From contig CAJVPP010002022.1 in NCBI GenBank assembly GCA_910592005.1, forward strand, positions 1 to 16,695: DNA of 16,695 nucleotides. The letters are read 5' to 3'. The stretch is from Funneliformis mosseae (lineage: Eukaryota > Glomeromycota > Glomeromycetes > Glomerales > Glomeraceae). The position numbers and the translations under genes were made by a program. Numbering within the stretch: the stretch's first letter is position 1; the number at the start of each line of letters is the position of its first letter. Positions 1 to 8,288 of the stretch are shown in pieces. The notes below the pieces were generated by a model, which saw nothing but the letters and a program-made list of their open reading frames with translations, was not told the origin of the DNA and did no database searches.

Positions 1-1440
1 AAAGCAAGCAATTAGGCTGTTAAAATTTTCTCATTTTTTGTGTAACATCAGTCAAAAAATCTAAAATTAGATTTTAGAAATGATCGACATAAAATTTGAA
101 ACTAATCAACATTATTATTTAAAAGTTAAAAAAGTTTTGGGTCTTTATAAAATTCAAAAAGTTTTAATTTTAATTAAAACCATTATTAATAGTTTGAATG
201 TGTATTTGAATAGGGATTTAGGAGGTAATTAATACCCCAGCAATATTTTTTTTTAAAAAAAAATAAAAAATAATTTTTTTAATATATAAATTTTTTTTAA
301 TAAATTAGTGTAACAATATCCTGTAGGGTGATTTTAATAGTAATAGCTTAGATCCCATATATTGTTACAAATACATTTTTCCTTAAATTTAATTTTATTA
401 TATTTATTATATAAATAAATTTAATTAAAGAACAAAACTATTATATGTCTGAAGTATTTGCATTATGAAAAATAAAATAATTTAATATAATACTAATTTT
501 TTTATTATTATCATCTGATCATACAAAATATTGATTATTACATTTGATTTTAAAAATTTTATTAGGTATTTTTATATAGTAATAAATAGATATTACATAA
601 TCTTAAGTATATATAATATTTCTTTGTTATGCTTCAAACATTAAATTATTTTTTAATTTTCTTCTTTTACTATAAAGTATTTATATTTATATAATTTATA
701 TAATAATAAAATAATACTTATGTAATAGTGATCTTTAGAGTTTTTATATAAAATATTATTAAATTATATATTATTATATAAATTTCTAAAAAAGAAAATT
801 TATTTTCTAAAAAAATGGATTAAGATTATATAAATTGGTTACATAAGTTTTCTTTTTAGAAGTTATGTAAAATCATATGATATACTTTACTTATATCTTA
901 AGATTATTATTAAACAATTATTATTTATATATATTATTATTATTATAATATTTAAGATAATTTAAATTAGACTAATATTGTCAAATTTCTTTTAAAAATT
1001 AATTACAATAAGTATTTGAAGGTTTTAAATATGAAAAATATGATTAAACTTCCTTTATAAGAAATAAATAAAGAATGAAAAAAAGATATAGTAATATCTA
1101 AAGAAAATTTGAAAATCTTATCAATTTTTTCTACTTGAATTTTAGTTGAAAATTTTACAAATGCAAATTATTTTGATAGTTATACTTTACAAATTATTAA
1201 TTAAATTGTATTTTAATAGATGAATTGTATTTTAAAAAATATAATTATTTTATTAATAATTTATAATAAATATCAAACTAATGTAATAAATTTTGACATC
1301 ATCAAAATTAATTAGTGCTAAAGTATATTATTGTAGAGCTAGTAAATATTTATATCCTTATGCAGATTTAGTAGATTTAATAAAGAATACAATATAGACT
1401 AATCTCAAATATATTTTTCCAAATTTTTGAGATCCTTAGA
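1..1440. other. AT-rich region without recognisable gene
   Basis: This stretch is dominated by A/T runs, and stop codons are frequent in all six frames. The only structured item is an 11 bp perfect inverted repeat at 309-319 and 359-369, listed separately. Near its right end (about 1344-1440) short open stretches such as KYLYPYADLVDLI could be further decayed coding sequence of the Helitron helicase that follows, but I cannot align them to a helicase motif. No promoter, RNA gene or intact reading frame was found. Confidence 0.6.
309..369. repeat. 61 bp inverted-repeat element, TGTAACAATAT termini
   Basis: TGTAACAATAT (309-319) is repeated as its exact reverse complement ATATTGTTACA (359-369), with a 39 bp spacer. 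The TG...CA outer bases recall LTR ends, but 61 bp is too short for an LTR and the 5 bp flanks (attag / aatac) do not match. It is more simply a tiny hairpin or MITE remnant. The perfect pairing is seen directly; the element class is not established. Confidence 0.4.
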
Positions 1441-1882
1441 CTTCCTTCTAGTGAATTGATGTTAAAGGTAAAAGTACTGATTATACTTCTACAAAACTTG
1501 ATCCAAAAGAAAGACTTTACAATGGGAATAAACTAATTTGTCATCAGTTTCAAAGTAAAGTAATTAATGCAAAAATCATTATAGGATCCCATATTAATAG
1601 ACATGTATTCATACCCTGGATCACATTAATTCATTCTGAAAGTAACTACCATTCATTCTAAAAAGATGACAATCTTCAGTATGTGTTGCTTTCTCTGTGA
1701 CAATTAACAAATCCCAAGACCAACATTAAACCACTTGGGAATTTACCTATTGCAACCAGTTTTATTTACATAATCAGCTTTATGTTAACTATCAAGAGTT
1801 ACTCATCAAAGTTACCACAAGCGATAATGATCTGAATTCTCACACATCAAACGTTTTATATAATGAAAATTTTCAAAATTAG
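1441..1882 (+). pseudogene. Helitron Pif1-type helicase, C-terminal fragment (pseudogene)
   Basis: Pieces of the Pif1-like DNA helicase of Helitron rolling-circle transposons can be read across shifting frames. LPSSELMLKV begins at 1441. LDPKERLYNGNKLICHQF follows in another frame, then GSHINRHVFIPWITLI. Near 1690 comes FSVTINKSQDQ, matching helicase motif V (usually F-x-TINKSQGQT). Near 1780-1810 come QLYV and LSRVT, the arginine-bearing motif VI. The original C-terminus SNVLYNENFQN is still followed by a TAG at 1880-1882. At least three frameshifts and several stops show that it is dead. The Walker A/B part, the Rep nuclease and the N-terminus are absent from the window, so this is a truncated 3' end. 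The family call rests on recalled motif order. Confidence 0.8.
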
Positions 1883-2016
1883 CATTAAAATCGAACATGA
1901 ATTTCGTCAAAATTCTCACAAGCAATAACGACCCAATTTCACAATAAATTTTCATAGGATTCTTACAAGTGATACTAACACGAATTCTCTCACTACAAAA
2001 AACAGAACATGAATTT
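1815..2016 (+). repeat. Three degenerate copies of an ACAAGCGATAACGA-type motif
   Basis: The sequence CACAAGCGATAATGATCTGA around 1816 lies in the last codons of the helicase relic. It recurs as CACAAGCAATAACGACCCAA near 1917 and as TACAAGTGATACTAACACGA near 1964. Each copy is followed 2-10 bases later by an ATTTCAC or ATTCTC-like string, and GAACATGAATTT occurs at about 1893 and 2006. The copies are imperfect and unevenly spaced (about 101 and 47 bp). They look like local duplications of the transposon end. Confidence 0.45.
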
Positions 2017-2020
2017 TATT

Positions 2021-2353
2021 ACCGGGATTAGTTAAAAATCCCGAAACTCAGAATCCCGACAGTACATTTTCCCAAGATCCTAATTCCAGAAATGTCACAA
2101 TCCCGAAATTTCAGAACCCGAACAGTCAAAAAACCCGAATTTTTATAATCCCGAAAGTTATAATCCAGAAATTTCATAATCCAGATAATAAAAAATCCTG
2201 ACATCTTAAAATACAAAATCAAATAATAATTTTTTTTTTTAACCAATGAAATTTTAGCATTAATCATTTTTCGGGAATTTCCATTTCGGTATTTTGTCTT
2301 TCGGGATAATGAATTGTCGGGATTTTAGTTTTTCAGGATTTAACATTTCGGGA
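2021..2353. repeat. Fold-back structure of two opposed 15-16 bp repeat arrays
   Basis: The left arm (2039-2211) has 11 consecutive units, each starting with TCCCGAAA or a close variant, at 2039, 2054, 2070, 2085, 2101, 2116, 2133, 2149, 2164, 2180 and 2196. Spacing is 15, 16 or once 17 bp. The right arm (2272-2353) carries the reverse complement, CGGGA or close variants, at 2272, 2287, 2302, 2318, 2334 and 2349, with the same 15-16 bp spacing. A loop of about 60 bp, including a T-rich run, lies between them. Only the first 5-8 bases of each unit are well kept; the rest is A/T-rich filler. Such a design, tandem subrepeats forming inverted arms, is known from fold-back transposons; assignment here is inference. 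An open frame on the - strand across it is a by-product of the repeats. Confidence 0.75.
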
Positions 2354-2359
2354 TTTCGT

Positions 2360-4400
2360 ACTAGAACCCATTTTTCATGAAATAATTCTTGCACGAAACA
2401 ACAATTAATCTCAAATAGGGTTATAAAAAAAAAATACAAATTAAATGGAAAATAAATTACATGGCTACAATTTTCTCACCGGAAAGATTCTTCATTACTA
2501 TTTTAATGTCTAAATAATAGTAAACGCTAAAAAATATCGCGGCGATATCAAACTTTCATAACTTTAAATGCACCTTCTATGAATACGAATCCTCTTTAAA
2601 TGCCGTCTCTGGAAGCTTTGAATTTGATACTTGCATCCCTAATCTGTTCTGCTCATGAAAAAATGAGCCCGTCACGACTGTCTTGACATATGCTACCTAT
2701 GGCAGATGACCACCATTAATGTGAATTTCATAAATTTCACCGCTTACCTAATCTTACTAATAAGATTTTATGTGAAAGAAAGGCTGAGATTCTTATGGAT
2801 GATGAATAATAATTCCGAACAATTAAATAATCAATTAATAATTGGTTAGAGTTAATTAATGTCTTGGTGACCTTACGGTGTTGTTCTGAAATCTGTATAT
2901 AAAAGGGTTCTTATGATCATAACATTAACCAACCCTCTGACATAACAAAAATATATTGTCAACTGCAACAATTTTATTGCTGCGCATTTTTAGAAATTCG
3001 ATATTATGGTAAACATTACCCTGCATTACTTGCAGATACCAGATATTGGATATTTTGATAAATATAACTCATGGATGACAAATAAGATGCTTTTCTTCAT
3101 TTATATAACATGCTCTCTAAAATAATGATTCTACTAATGTCGCGTGATAATGAACTTTATGTATAATATTGGATGGGTCTTACGAGGAATTCGAATGTTA
3201 CGAATGAATGATTTGTAAATTGCTTACATCATACCAAGGTTAAAAAAAAAAATGGGCGGTCTGTAAAAACACGTTATGGTTCATATGGTTCATATGATAT
3301 ACTATTCTCGTAACTCGATTTTAACCCAAATTGTTCAAGACTTGGAGAAAATTGACTCGTCACTCGAAGATCTTTCTTAGTAATCCACTTGAAATCCTAA
3401 TGGTACGCAAGCTCTTTACTTCCGAGAAATCCCTGAAGAAGATCAGAACCTGATAAAATACATGTATGAAAAGAAATGACGAAAGCCTAAATGATGATGA
3501 TGTTAAAAATTTGTAAAGCTTGTTAGATCATCGTGAATGATCATAAATCCTCTTAAATTCACATGACCAGACCCGTAGTGATTGATGCATTTAAAAAAGG
3601 TCTGTATTATATTTCCTTAGCAAATGCTCGTGATAAATTGCGGAGATTGCATTTTAAAAAAAAACGAATACTGATATCAAAAGAACAACCAAAATAATAT
3701 TTAATTTTATCTGGAGAAATTTAAGATCAATTTTTTGTTTCCTTAATAATTAATTTTTTCTAGGGTGAGATAGTTACTTTTTTGAACAGGAATGAAAAAA
3801 AAAAAAAAATACAGAAAAGAAAAAAGCTAATAAACAAAATTAAACAAGTTTTTTTTTTTTTAAAAAATAAAAAATAATTAATTAAATAATTGAAGCGTTT
3901 CATCTCAAAAAATAAACCTGAAGATTTCATTTTACATATTAACGAAACAAATTTCCCAATATTGTAGTTGTCAAAATCACGTGTATTTTCTACTTCTGTC
4001 GATCGTAAGTATCAAAGAATAATTTTTTTTGTTTCTGAAAAACCAGTTAATAAATAAAACCTGCAATTCGATACCAAATAAAGTAAAGCCACGAGTATAC
4101 ATGATATAATCTCGAGCTTTAAGGATAAATTAAGCGATCAATAACTGGATAAAAGGATTTACAGGAAAATGAAATAAATTTTGTTGATCTTTATTTTTCA
4201 CTTTTCTCACTTTTCACTAAAAAAAAAAAAAAAATTCTTTTTTTTGTCAAATTTTGTAAGTTTCTAATATTCTAATCCGCCAGGTTAATAATATATATTG
4301 ATGATGGTTTATTGAACTAACCTTTGGATTTCTTGTGTCAAATAGCAAACGAAACAATCTCGGCAAGTCAAAAAAAAAAAAAAAAAATCAAATTTATTGA
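2360..4400. other. Region without identifiable gene; short open stretches only
   Basis: Several short open frames look mildly protein-like but cannot be joined or named: 39 codons from ATG 3006, about 28 codons at 3393-3476 (NPNGTQALYFREIPEEDQNL and onward) and about 44 codons from ATG 3562 (MTRPVVIDAFKKGLYYISLA and onward). They may be remnants of one decayed gene downstream of the TATA motif at 2896. Other items are a perfect 15 bp palindrome at 2534-2548, a GCTCAT/ATGAGC hairpin near 2650-2667, a tandem GGTTCATAT pair near 3280, and A/T homopolymers around 3790, 3850 and 4220. Confidence 0.4.
2896..2906 (+). promoter_or_regulatory. Candidate TATA box (TATATAAAAGG)
   Basis: TATATAAAAGG is an excellent match to the eukaryotic TATA consensus and carries a GC-richer right flank (GGG), which is unusual in this AT-rich background. 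The next ATG with some open frame downstream is at 3006, about 100 bp away, which would fit a short 5' leader. No recognisable protein follows, so it may drive a lost or non-coding transcript, or be chance. Confidence 0.3.
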
Positions 4401-4446
4401 AAAAAAAAATGACACTATCAGAAATGTTCATCAACTTCAGAAATTC

Positions 4447-4530
4447 TACACAACTTCCACACCTTTCACACCTTTCACATCTTTTTCACCTTCCTCACCT
4501 TCCTCAACTTCCCCACTTTTCCCTCTCCAA
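4447..4530 (+). promoter_or_regulatory. Pyrimidine-rich leader with CTTTCACAC/CCTTCCTCA repeats
   Basis: This tract is almost pure C/T with some A: repeated CACACCTTT, CACCTTCCT and CAACTTCC strings directly upstream of ATG 4535. Polypyrimidine leaders just before the start codon are common in fungal genes and fit a 5' UTR or promoter role. It is the reason two overlapping frames stay open here without coding anything. Confidence 0.4.
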
Positions 4531-4534
4531 AGAA

Positions 4535-4998
4535 ATGAAGTCACAAATAGCATTTGTATTATTGTCAGCAACGATTGCATTCATCGTTGCATTTTCGCTT
4601 GACTTAATGTTATCAAGTCTATTTGATATGAATCGTAGGAAAAAAAAACATGTCCCTCTTCCCTCAAAAATCTCGGCTTCTATTTCTACAAAAAAATTAT
4701 CTAGCTGTCAACCTCCGCAAAAGCCTGTAAATTTAGGTACGTAAATGACTTTCATCGAGTGAAGATTTTTGAAATTAGGTGGGAGTTTTAATGAGGAATG
4801 ATTAATTGAGCACCTCTTTCTTATTTTATTTTTTTTTAAAGACGCTTTCAAAGGATAGCCGATTTCATTTACTTATATTGAATTTGTGTCTTTTTTTTTC
4901 TTTTCCTGTCGATAGTTTGGAAATTCCCCGGTTGTATTCTTTTAAATTTTCATGATTTGAAATATTTGGTTGATTCTGGTCGATTTTCTTCTTGTTGA
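4535..4998 (+). CDS. Putative small membrane-anchored protein, two exons (tentative)
   Basis: I do not recognise this protein. I chose ATG 4535 because the longer upstream frame from 4397 is only a translated pyrimidine-rich leader (repeating Leu-Pro-His/Ser). From 4535 the protein starts MKSQIAFVLLSATIAFIVAF, a roughly 25-residue hydrophobic segment (residues 5-30). A basic cluster, NRRKKK, follows, as in a signal anchor, and then a Ser/Pro/Lys-rich part. The open frame runs into a stop just after a good donor, G|GTACGT at 4736/4737. Splicing to the acceptor GATAG at 4911-4915 restores the frame, adds 27 residues (VWKFPGCILLNFHDLKYLVD and onward) and ends at TGA 4996-4998, giving 94 residues. 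A nearer acceptor (AAAG near 4842) would give a short tail instead. The hydrophobic segment is seen; the exon structure is inferred. Confidence 0.4.
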
Positions 4999-5478
4999 CG
5001 AAATGGGATTCTTTTGCTTATTACTCTAATAAATAAATAAAATAAAATACTTTCAACAAGGAGTAGATTTGTAATAATGTTAATATGTGAATATTTGTAT
5101 TTGGACCGAACTTATAAATCACGTGCTTACGCCTCAATGCAGATCTAATAAAATTAAGGTTTGTTTCATAATGATCCGTTTTGATGATTTTTGGATTATC
5201 AACTAATATATATTGATGACGTAATATATATATAGGATATACAATTTTTTAATCAAGAAAGACAACTAATATATAAGAAACTGATTAATTTACATCATCA
5301 ATGTATAATTAATCATGTGACATATATTGTATGTAGAACACATTTGGCGTAAAAAAAAAACCAAAAAAAAAATTCTTTCGGAATTTTAACCACGATAATT
5401 TTTTCTCCTCGTCTTCTCACATTTATTAGTATACTAAACTAAAGACACTCTTTTAATTCTGGATATTCCTTATTCCGT
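4999..5478. other. Intergenic region, nothing recognised
   Basis: This is AT-rich spacer between two small + strand genes. It contains a CACGTG hexamer near 5121, runs of TATATA around 5225-5235, and a copy of AATATATATTGATGA near 5203 that also occurs near 4288. The last 80 bases before 5479 are pyrimidine-rich (TTTTCTCCTCGTCTTCTCAC) and may be the promoter or leader of the next gene. Confidence 0.4.
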
Positions 5479-5994
5479 ATGTCTTCAAGGATAATGCAAT
5501 TTATACTTTTCATCGTATTATTTAACATATTGATAACGATAATAATGACGATTTTCTCGTACATAATTCCATTAAACGAAAATATAAATCATCAGACAAC
5601 CAAGAATGAATATTCCAAAGGAAAGAGCCTGGAGAACAATCTTGAAAAAAACAAAAATTTCATTTATCAAGAGTCATGGTTATTGAAATTAGAATGTTTA
5701 CAATGTCCTGAAAGGTTTGAAAGGTGGAGTAAAAAACTCATCGAAAAAAATCACAGCGTGGTGGATTTAATGATTAAAGGAAAGGAAGGAGAAAAGAAGG
5801 AAGGGATTGAGGTAGAAAACAAAAATGGGAAGGATGTTAACCTTTTATGGGTGAAGAAAACTGATGTAGACGTTGTGCAGATAAAGGAGGCGGAAAATCA
5901 AAATTGTGAAAGAGAAAAGATGAAAGAATGGATGAGAGAAAGAATGGAAGATAATGAGTGGCTGAGAGAATGGATGGATGATGTGGTTGGTTAA
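5479..5994 (+). CDS. Hypothetical protein with N-terminal membrane anchor, 171 aa
   Basis: This is a single uninterrupted frame with no family I can name. Residues about 6-31 (MQFILFIVLFNILITIIMTI and onward) form a strongly hydrophobic segment usable as signal peptide or signal anchor. The rest is hydrophilic and highly charged. There is an aromatic/Cys patch ESWLLKLECLQCPERFERW (about 66-84) with two Cys three apart, then a Lys/Glu-rich part. The acidic-basic tail carries the repeated pattern EWMRERMEDNEWLREWMDD near the end. Codon use is mixed and less AT-biased in the second half. It lies about 480 bp after another small + strand protein that also opens with a hydrophobic segment, so the two may be distant tandem relatives, but similarity beyond hydrophobicity is weak. 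Length well above chance at this A+T content supports a real gene. Confidence 0.6.
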   Translation: MSSRIMQFILFIVLFNILITIIMTIFSYIIPLNENINHQTTKNEYSKGKSLENNLEKNKNFIYQESWLLKLECLQCPERFERWSKKLIEKNHSVVDLMIKGKEGEKKEGIEVENKNGKDVNLLWVKKTDVDVVQIKEAENQNCEREKMKEWMRERMEDNEWLREWMDDVVG

Positions 5995-7160
5995 GCATGA
6001 TCACTCCTATGAAGGTGTTTTACTAATCAAAGTGTTCGATTCCATTTCAATTTTGGATTCAGTATTAATGATAACGATCGAGATATATTTGGTTAGTTAA
6101 GGTATTTATATATATATAAATTTTTTCCTTTTTTTGGATTTTTTTTTTTTTTGTTGATGCACCTTACTTATATACTGCGAACATTGTTAAGCAAGCTAAA
6201 TTTGAAAATCATGATTAATAAAAATGCAACATTTATAGATTTTATTCGAAAGATGATATTAAATTTTTTACTCCTATTTATTGTCTTTTAATAAAAAATT
6301 TTCAATTTTTTTTTTCCTACAAGATAAATTCATTTTTGATGTAAAACACTATAGAAATGCTGTCGTTAAACGGTAAAGGGAAGAAGAATTTAAATGTTTT
6401 TGAATAAACAATATATTACATAATAAAGTACCTTTTCGCTTCGTAAGATCACATGACAATCACTCGTACCCAAACAAGAATCCCATAATCTACCAAGATC
6501 ACTTATAAACCTTGCACAAATATAGTTAATTTCCTCAAGAATCAAGTCAACTTGAGGATTTTTGCCTAGTCATTTATCTTAAATTATAGTGATGATTGAC
6601 TATACTATCCAAGTTCAGAATATGATTATTTTGCTGCATCCACACCAACAAAAAGAACCCTTTCTTCGGAAAAGGATTCAACTATGAATTATTTGGTACT
6701 AAATGTGGTGAACAATAAATTGATTTAAAAAGCATATGGAAAATTAGAGGGGAATGGAGGAAAATTTGATTTTTTTTTTTTTTGATTGCATAAAAAAAAA
6801 AAAAAATTGATTTCGGGAATTCTTTTTGATAATTTTTCAATTGCTCCACAAAATCTAAAATAAATATCACCATTGTAACGCATTGATTACATTGCATTTC
6901 ATCACCAAAAAAAAAAATTCCCAAAATACGCAATTCTGGAAATTTTGAATATCCCTTCAATATAACAAAAAAAAAAATAAACAAATAAATAAATAAAAAT
7001 TTTATAAATAAATGAAATGCTCTGTAACATTGTTCCTTCACCATAATGAATCAAAATTTCTTCCTTTAGCAATTCTCAAAACTGACGTAATGCCCAAAAT
7101 TTTACATTTATAAATTTGGTAATTGTTTTTTGTCATCATACTGCGGAAAATGATGTGGCG
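5995..7160. other. Intergenic region with homopolymer tracts
   Basis: No gene is recognised. A candidate poly(A) signal AATAAA follows the preceding gene near 6216. A small perfect hairpin, CCTCAAG...CTTGAGG, lies near 6532-6557. A 120-codon open frame on the - strand (7044-6682) translates poly(T)/poly(A) runs into Phe/Lys strings and is best seen as low-complexity noise. Confidence 0.45.
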
Positions 7161-7253
7161 AATTATCACGTGACTATCGGTGAAACATTATCGGGATAAA
7201 ACAAATCCGATGATAATCAGAGATAAGATCTAAGTTAACGTCACGTGATAATT
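7161..7253. repeat. 93 bp element with perfect 14 bp inverted repeats containing CACGTG
   Basis: AATTATCACGTGAC (7161-7174) is matched exactly by GTCACGTGATAATT (7240-7253). Inside lies a second, looser inverted pair, ATTATCGGGAT and ATCCGATGATAAT, so the whole 93 bp can fold on itself. Each outer arm holds the E-box core CACGTG, which is itself palindromic. No clear target duplication flanks it. A MITE is likely; a paired bHLH-type binding site is an alternative. Confidence 0.55.
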
Positions 7254-7304
7254 ACAGATGGTGTCTGTCCTTAAATGTACCCCGGGTTCAGGCTCTTATC
7301 CTGT

Positions 7305-7482
7305 TAGGGATGGAAATTAACGGTTAAATGGTTAATTAACATTATATATATTTTTTTTGTATCACTACACAATTCTAAATATAACTTTGTAAAAAATTTT
7401 AAAAAAGTTTCTTTTGTTTTGATTGGTCAACTAAAAATATCCTTTGGTTAATTATCCTTTGGTTAATTAACGCCCATCCCTA
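7305..7482. mobile_element. hAT-like MITE, 178 bp, with 8 bp target duplication
   Basis: The left end reads TAGGGATGGAAATTAACGG and the reverse complement of the right end reads TAGGGATGGGCGTTAATTAA, so the first nine terminal bases are identical, followed by degenerate TTAA-rich sequence. Directly outside are TATCCTGT (7297-7304) and TAACCTGT (7483-7490), matching at 7 of 8 bases. An 8 bp duplication and a (T/C)AGGGATG-type terminus are typical of the hAT superfamily (maize Ac is the classic example). The element has no coding capacity and would depend on a transposase elsewhere. Confidence 0.75.
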
Positions 7483-7599
7483 TAACCTGTAAAAAAATTT
7501 ATTTATACATGGGTTTAGGATAATAACCTAATACCAGAGTCTAGGATAAATTTGCCCGATCAACTCGTCTATATAAAATTTATATATAAAAAAATATTA

Positions 7600-7801
7600 G
7601 CCCTGTTCAATTCTAGATCGGATCGGATTGACCGCAAATGTGCCCTTAAATGAAACTGATCCACGATCCTGATAAACTAACGTGACGCGTGCTAGTACAA
7701 CATGATTCGATCGAGCCGTAAAAATTGTGCTCAATTGTAATTATGGTTTGATTTGTTACTTTTTTTCCGATCCGAATGATCCGATCCATAATTGAACAGG
7801 C
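7600..7801. mobile_element. MITE copy 1 (202 bp), GCCCTGTTCAATT termini
   Basis: The left end GCCCTGTTCAATTCTAGATC pairs with the right end, whose reverse complement is GCCTGTTCAATTATGGATCG (one base shorter, few mismatches). TATTA stands on both sides (7595-7599 and 7802-7806) in direct orientation, consistent with a target duplication of TTA or TATTA. The CCTGTT-containing terminus with a TTA duplication recalls PIF/Harbinger (Tourist-like) MITEs, an assignment I hold loosely. Relative to copy 2 it lacks about 70 bp of interior, so it is an internally deleted derivative. Confidence 0.75.
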
Positions 7802-7806
7802 TATTA

Positions 7807-8078
7807 GCCTTGTTCAATTCTAGATCGGATCGGATTGACCGCAAAATGTGCCCTTTTATGATTGGTTATTAAATCAATCAGCGGTCAGTCAAACCGATCC
7901 ACTAAAATAAGGTGATCGCCTCTGATCGATTCTGATAAACTAACATGACGCGTGCTAGTAAACAACCATATTTATTGTTTACAACATGATTCGATCGAAC
8001 CGTACAAATTGTGCTCAATTGTAACTGTTTGTTACTTTTTTTCCGATCCGAACGATCCGATCCAGAATTGAACAGGGC
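7807..8078. mobile_element. MITE copy 2 (272 bp), same family, tandem to copy 1
   Basis: Its termini GCCTTGTTCAATTCTAGATC and (reverse complement of the right end) GCCCTGTTCAATTCTGGATC match over about 26 bp with two differences. It shares the interior blocks GACGCGTGCTAGTA and AACATGATTCGATCGA with copy 1. The TATTA at 7802-7806 serves as both its left flank and the right flank of copy 1, and TATTA recurs at 8079-8083. It carries additional interior sequence with a small palindrome (GATTG...CAATC). No coding frame. Confidence 0.75.
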
Positions 8079-8083
8079 TATTA

Positions 8084-8288
8084 TTTCCCCACTATATGGG
8101 AACTTTGTAATAAAAAAAGGGGAAATGGCTGGAAAAATATAATGCTAAATCTGAACATATTTTGATCTAAAAAATCATATTTGGCATAAAATTGATTTTT
8201 TCCGGCAGTTTCCCCCTTTCTATTGCAAAGGTCCCATATATATGTGTGAGGAGTATAATTTTATACATGCAAATAAGGTTTGACTGTA
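8084..8288. repeat. Long imperfect inverted repeat ending in a mariner-like terminus
   Basis: The left arm (about 8087-8146: CCCCACTATATGGGAACTTT and onward) pairs imperfectly with the right arm (about 8183-8246, whose reverse complement includes ATATATATGGGACCTTTGC and CTGCCGGAAAAAAT). The sequence continues to 8288, where the - strand reads TACAGTCAAACCTTATTTGC, resembling Tc1/mariner/pogo-type ends. The matching outer end on the left is not present; the left arm stops where MITE copy 2 begins. A 63-codon open frame here is a repeat artefact. Confidence 0.5.

Noticed and set aside
309..369. Solo LTR (TG...CA ends, inverted TGTAACA)
   Set aside because: Only 61 bp long and without matching 5 bp flanks.
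2028..2267. 79-codon open frame on the - strand
   Set aside because: It lies entirely inside the 15-16 bp repeat array; its internal sequence periodicity explains the open frame.
2622..2633. CTTGCATCCCTA, similar to a hAT right end
   Set aside because: No partner TAGGGATGCAAG end and no 8 bp duplication found nearby.
4324..4602. 92-codon open frame on the + strand
   Set aside because: It translates poly(A) and the pyrimidine-rich leader into Lys and Ser/Pro/Thr runs and overlaps a more plausible start at 4535 in another frame.
6030..6045. GTGTTCGATTCC, similar to a tRNA B box
   Set aside because: No A box at the right distance and no acceptor stem pairing; not a tRNA.
6682..7044. 120-codon open frame on the - strand
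   Set aside because: It is sustained by A/T homopolymers giving Phe and Lys runs; no motif, and homopolymers suppress stop codons.
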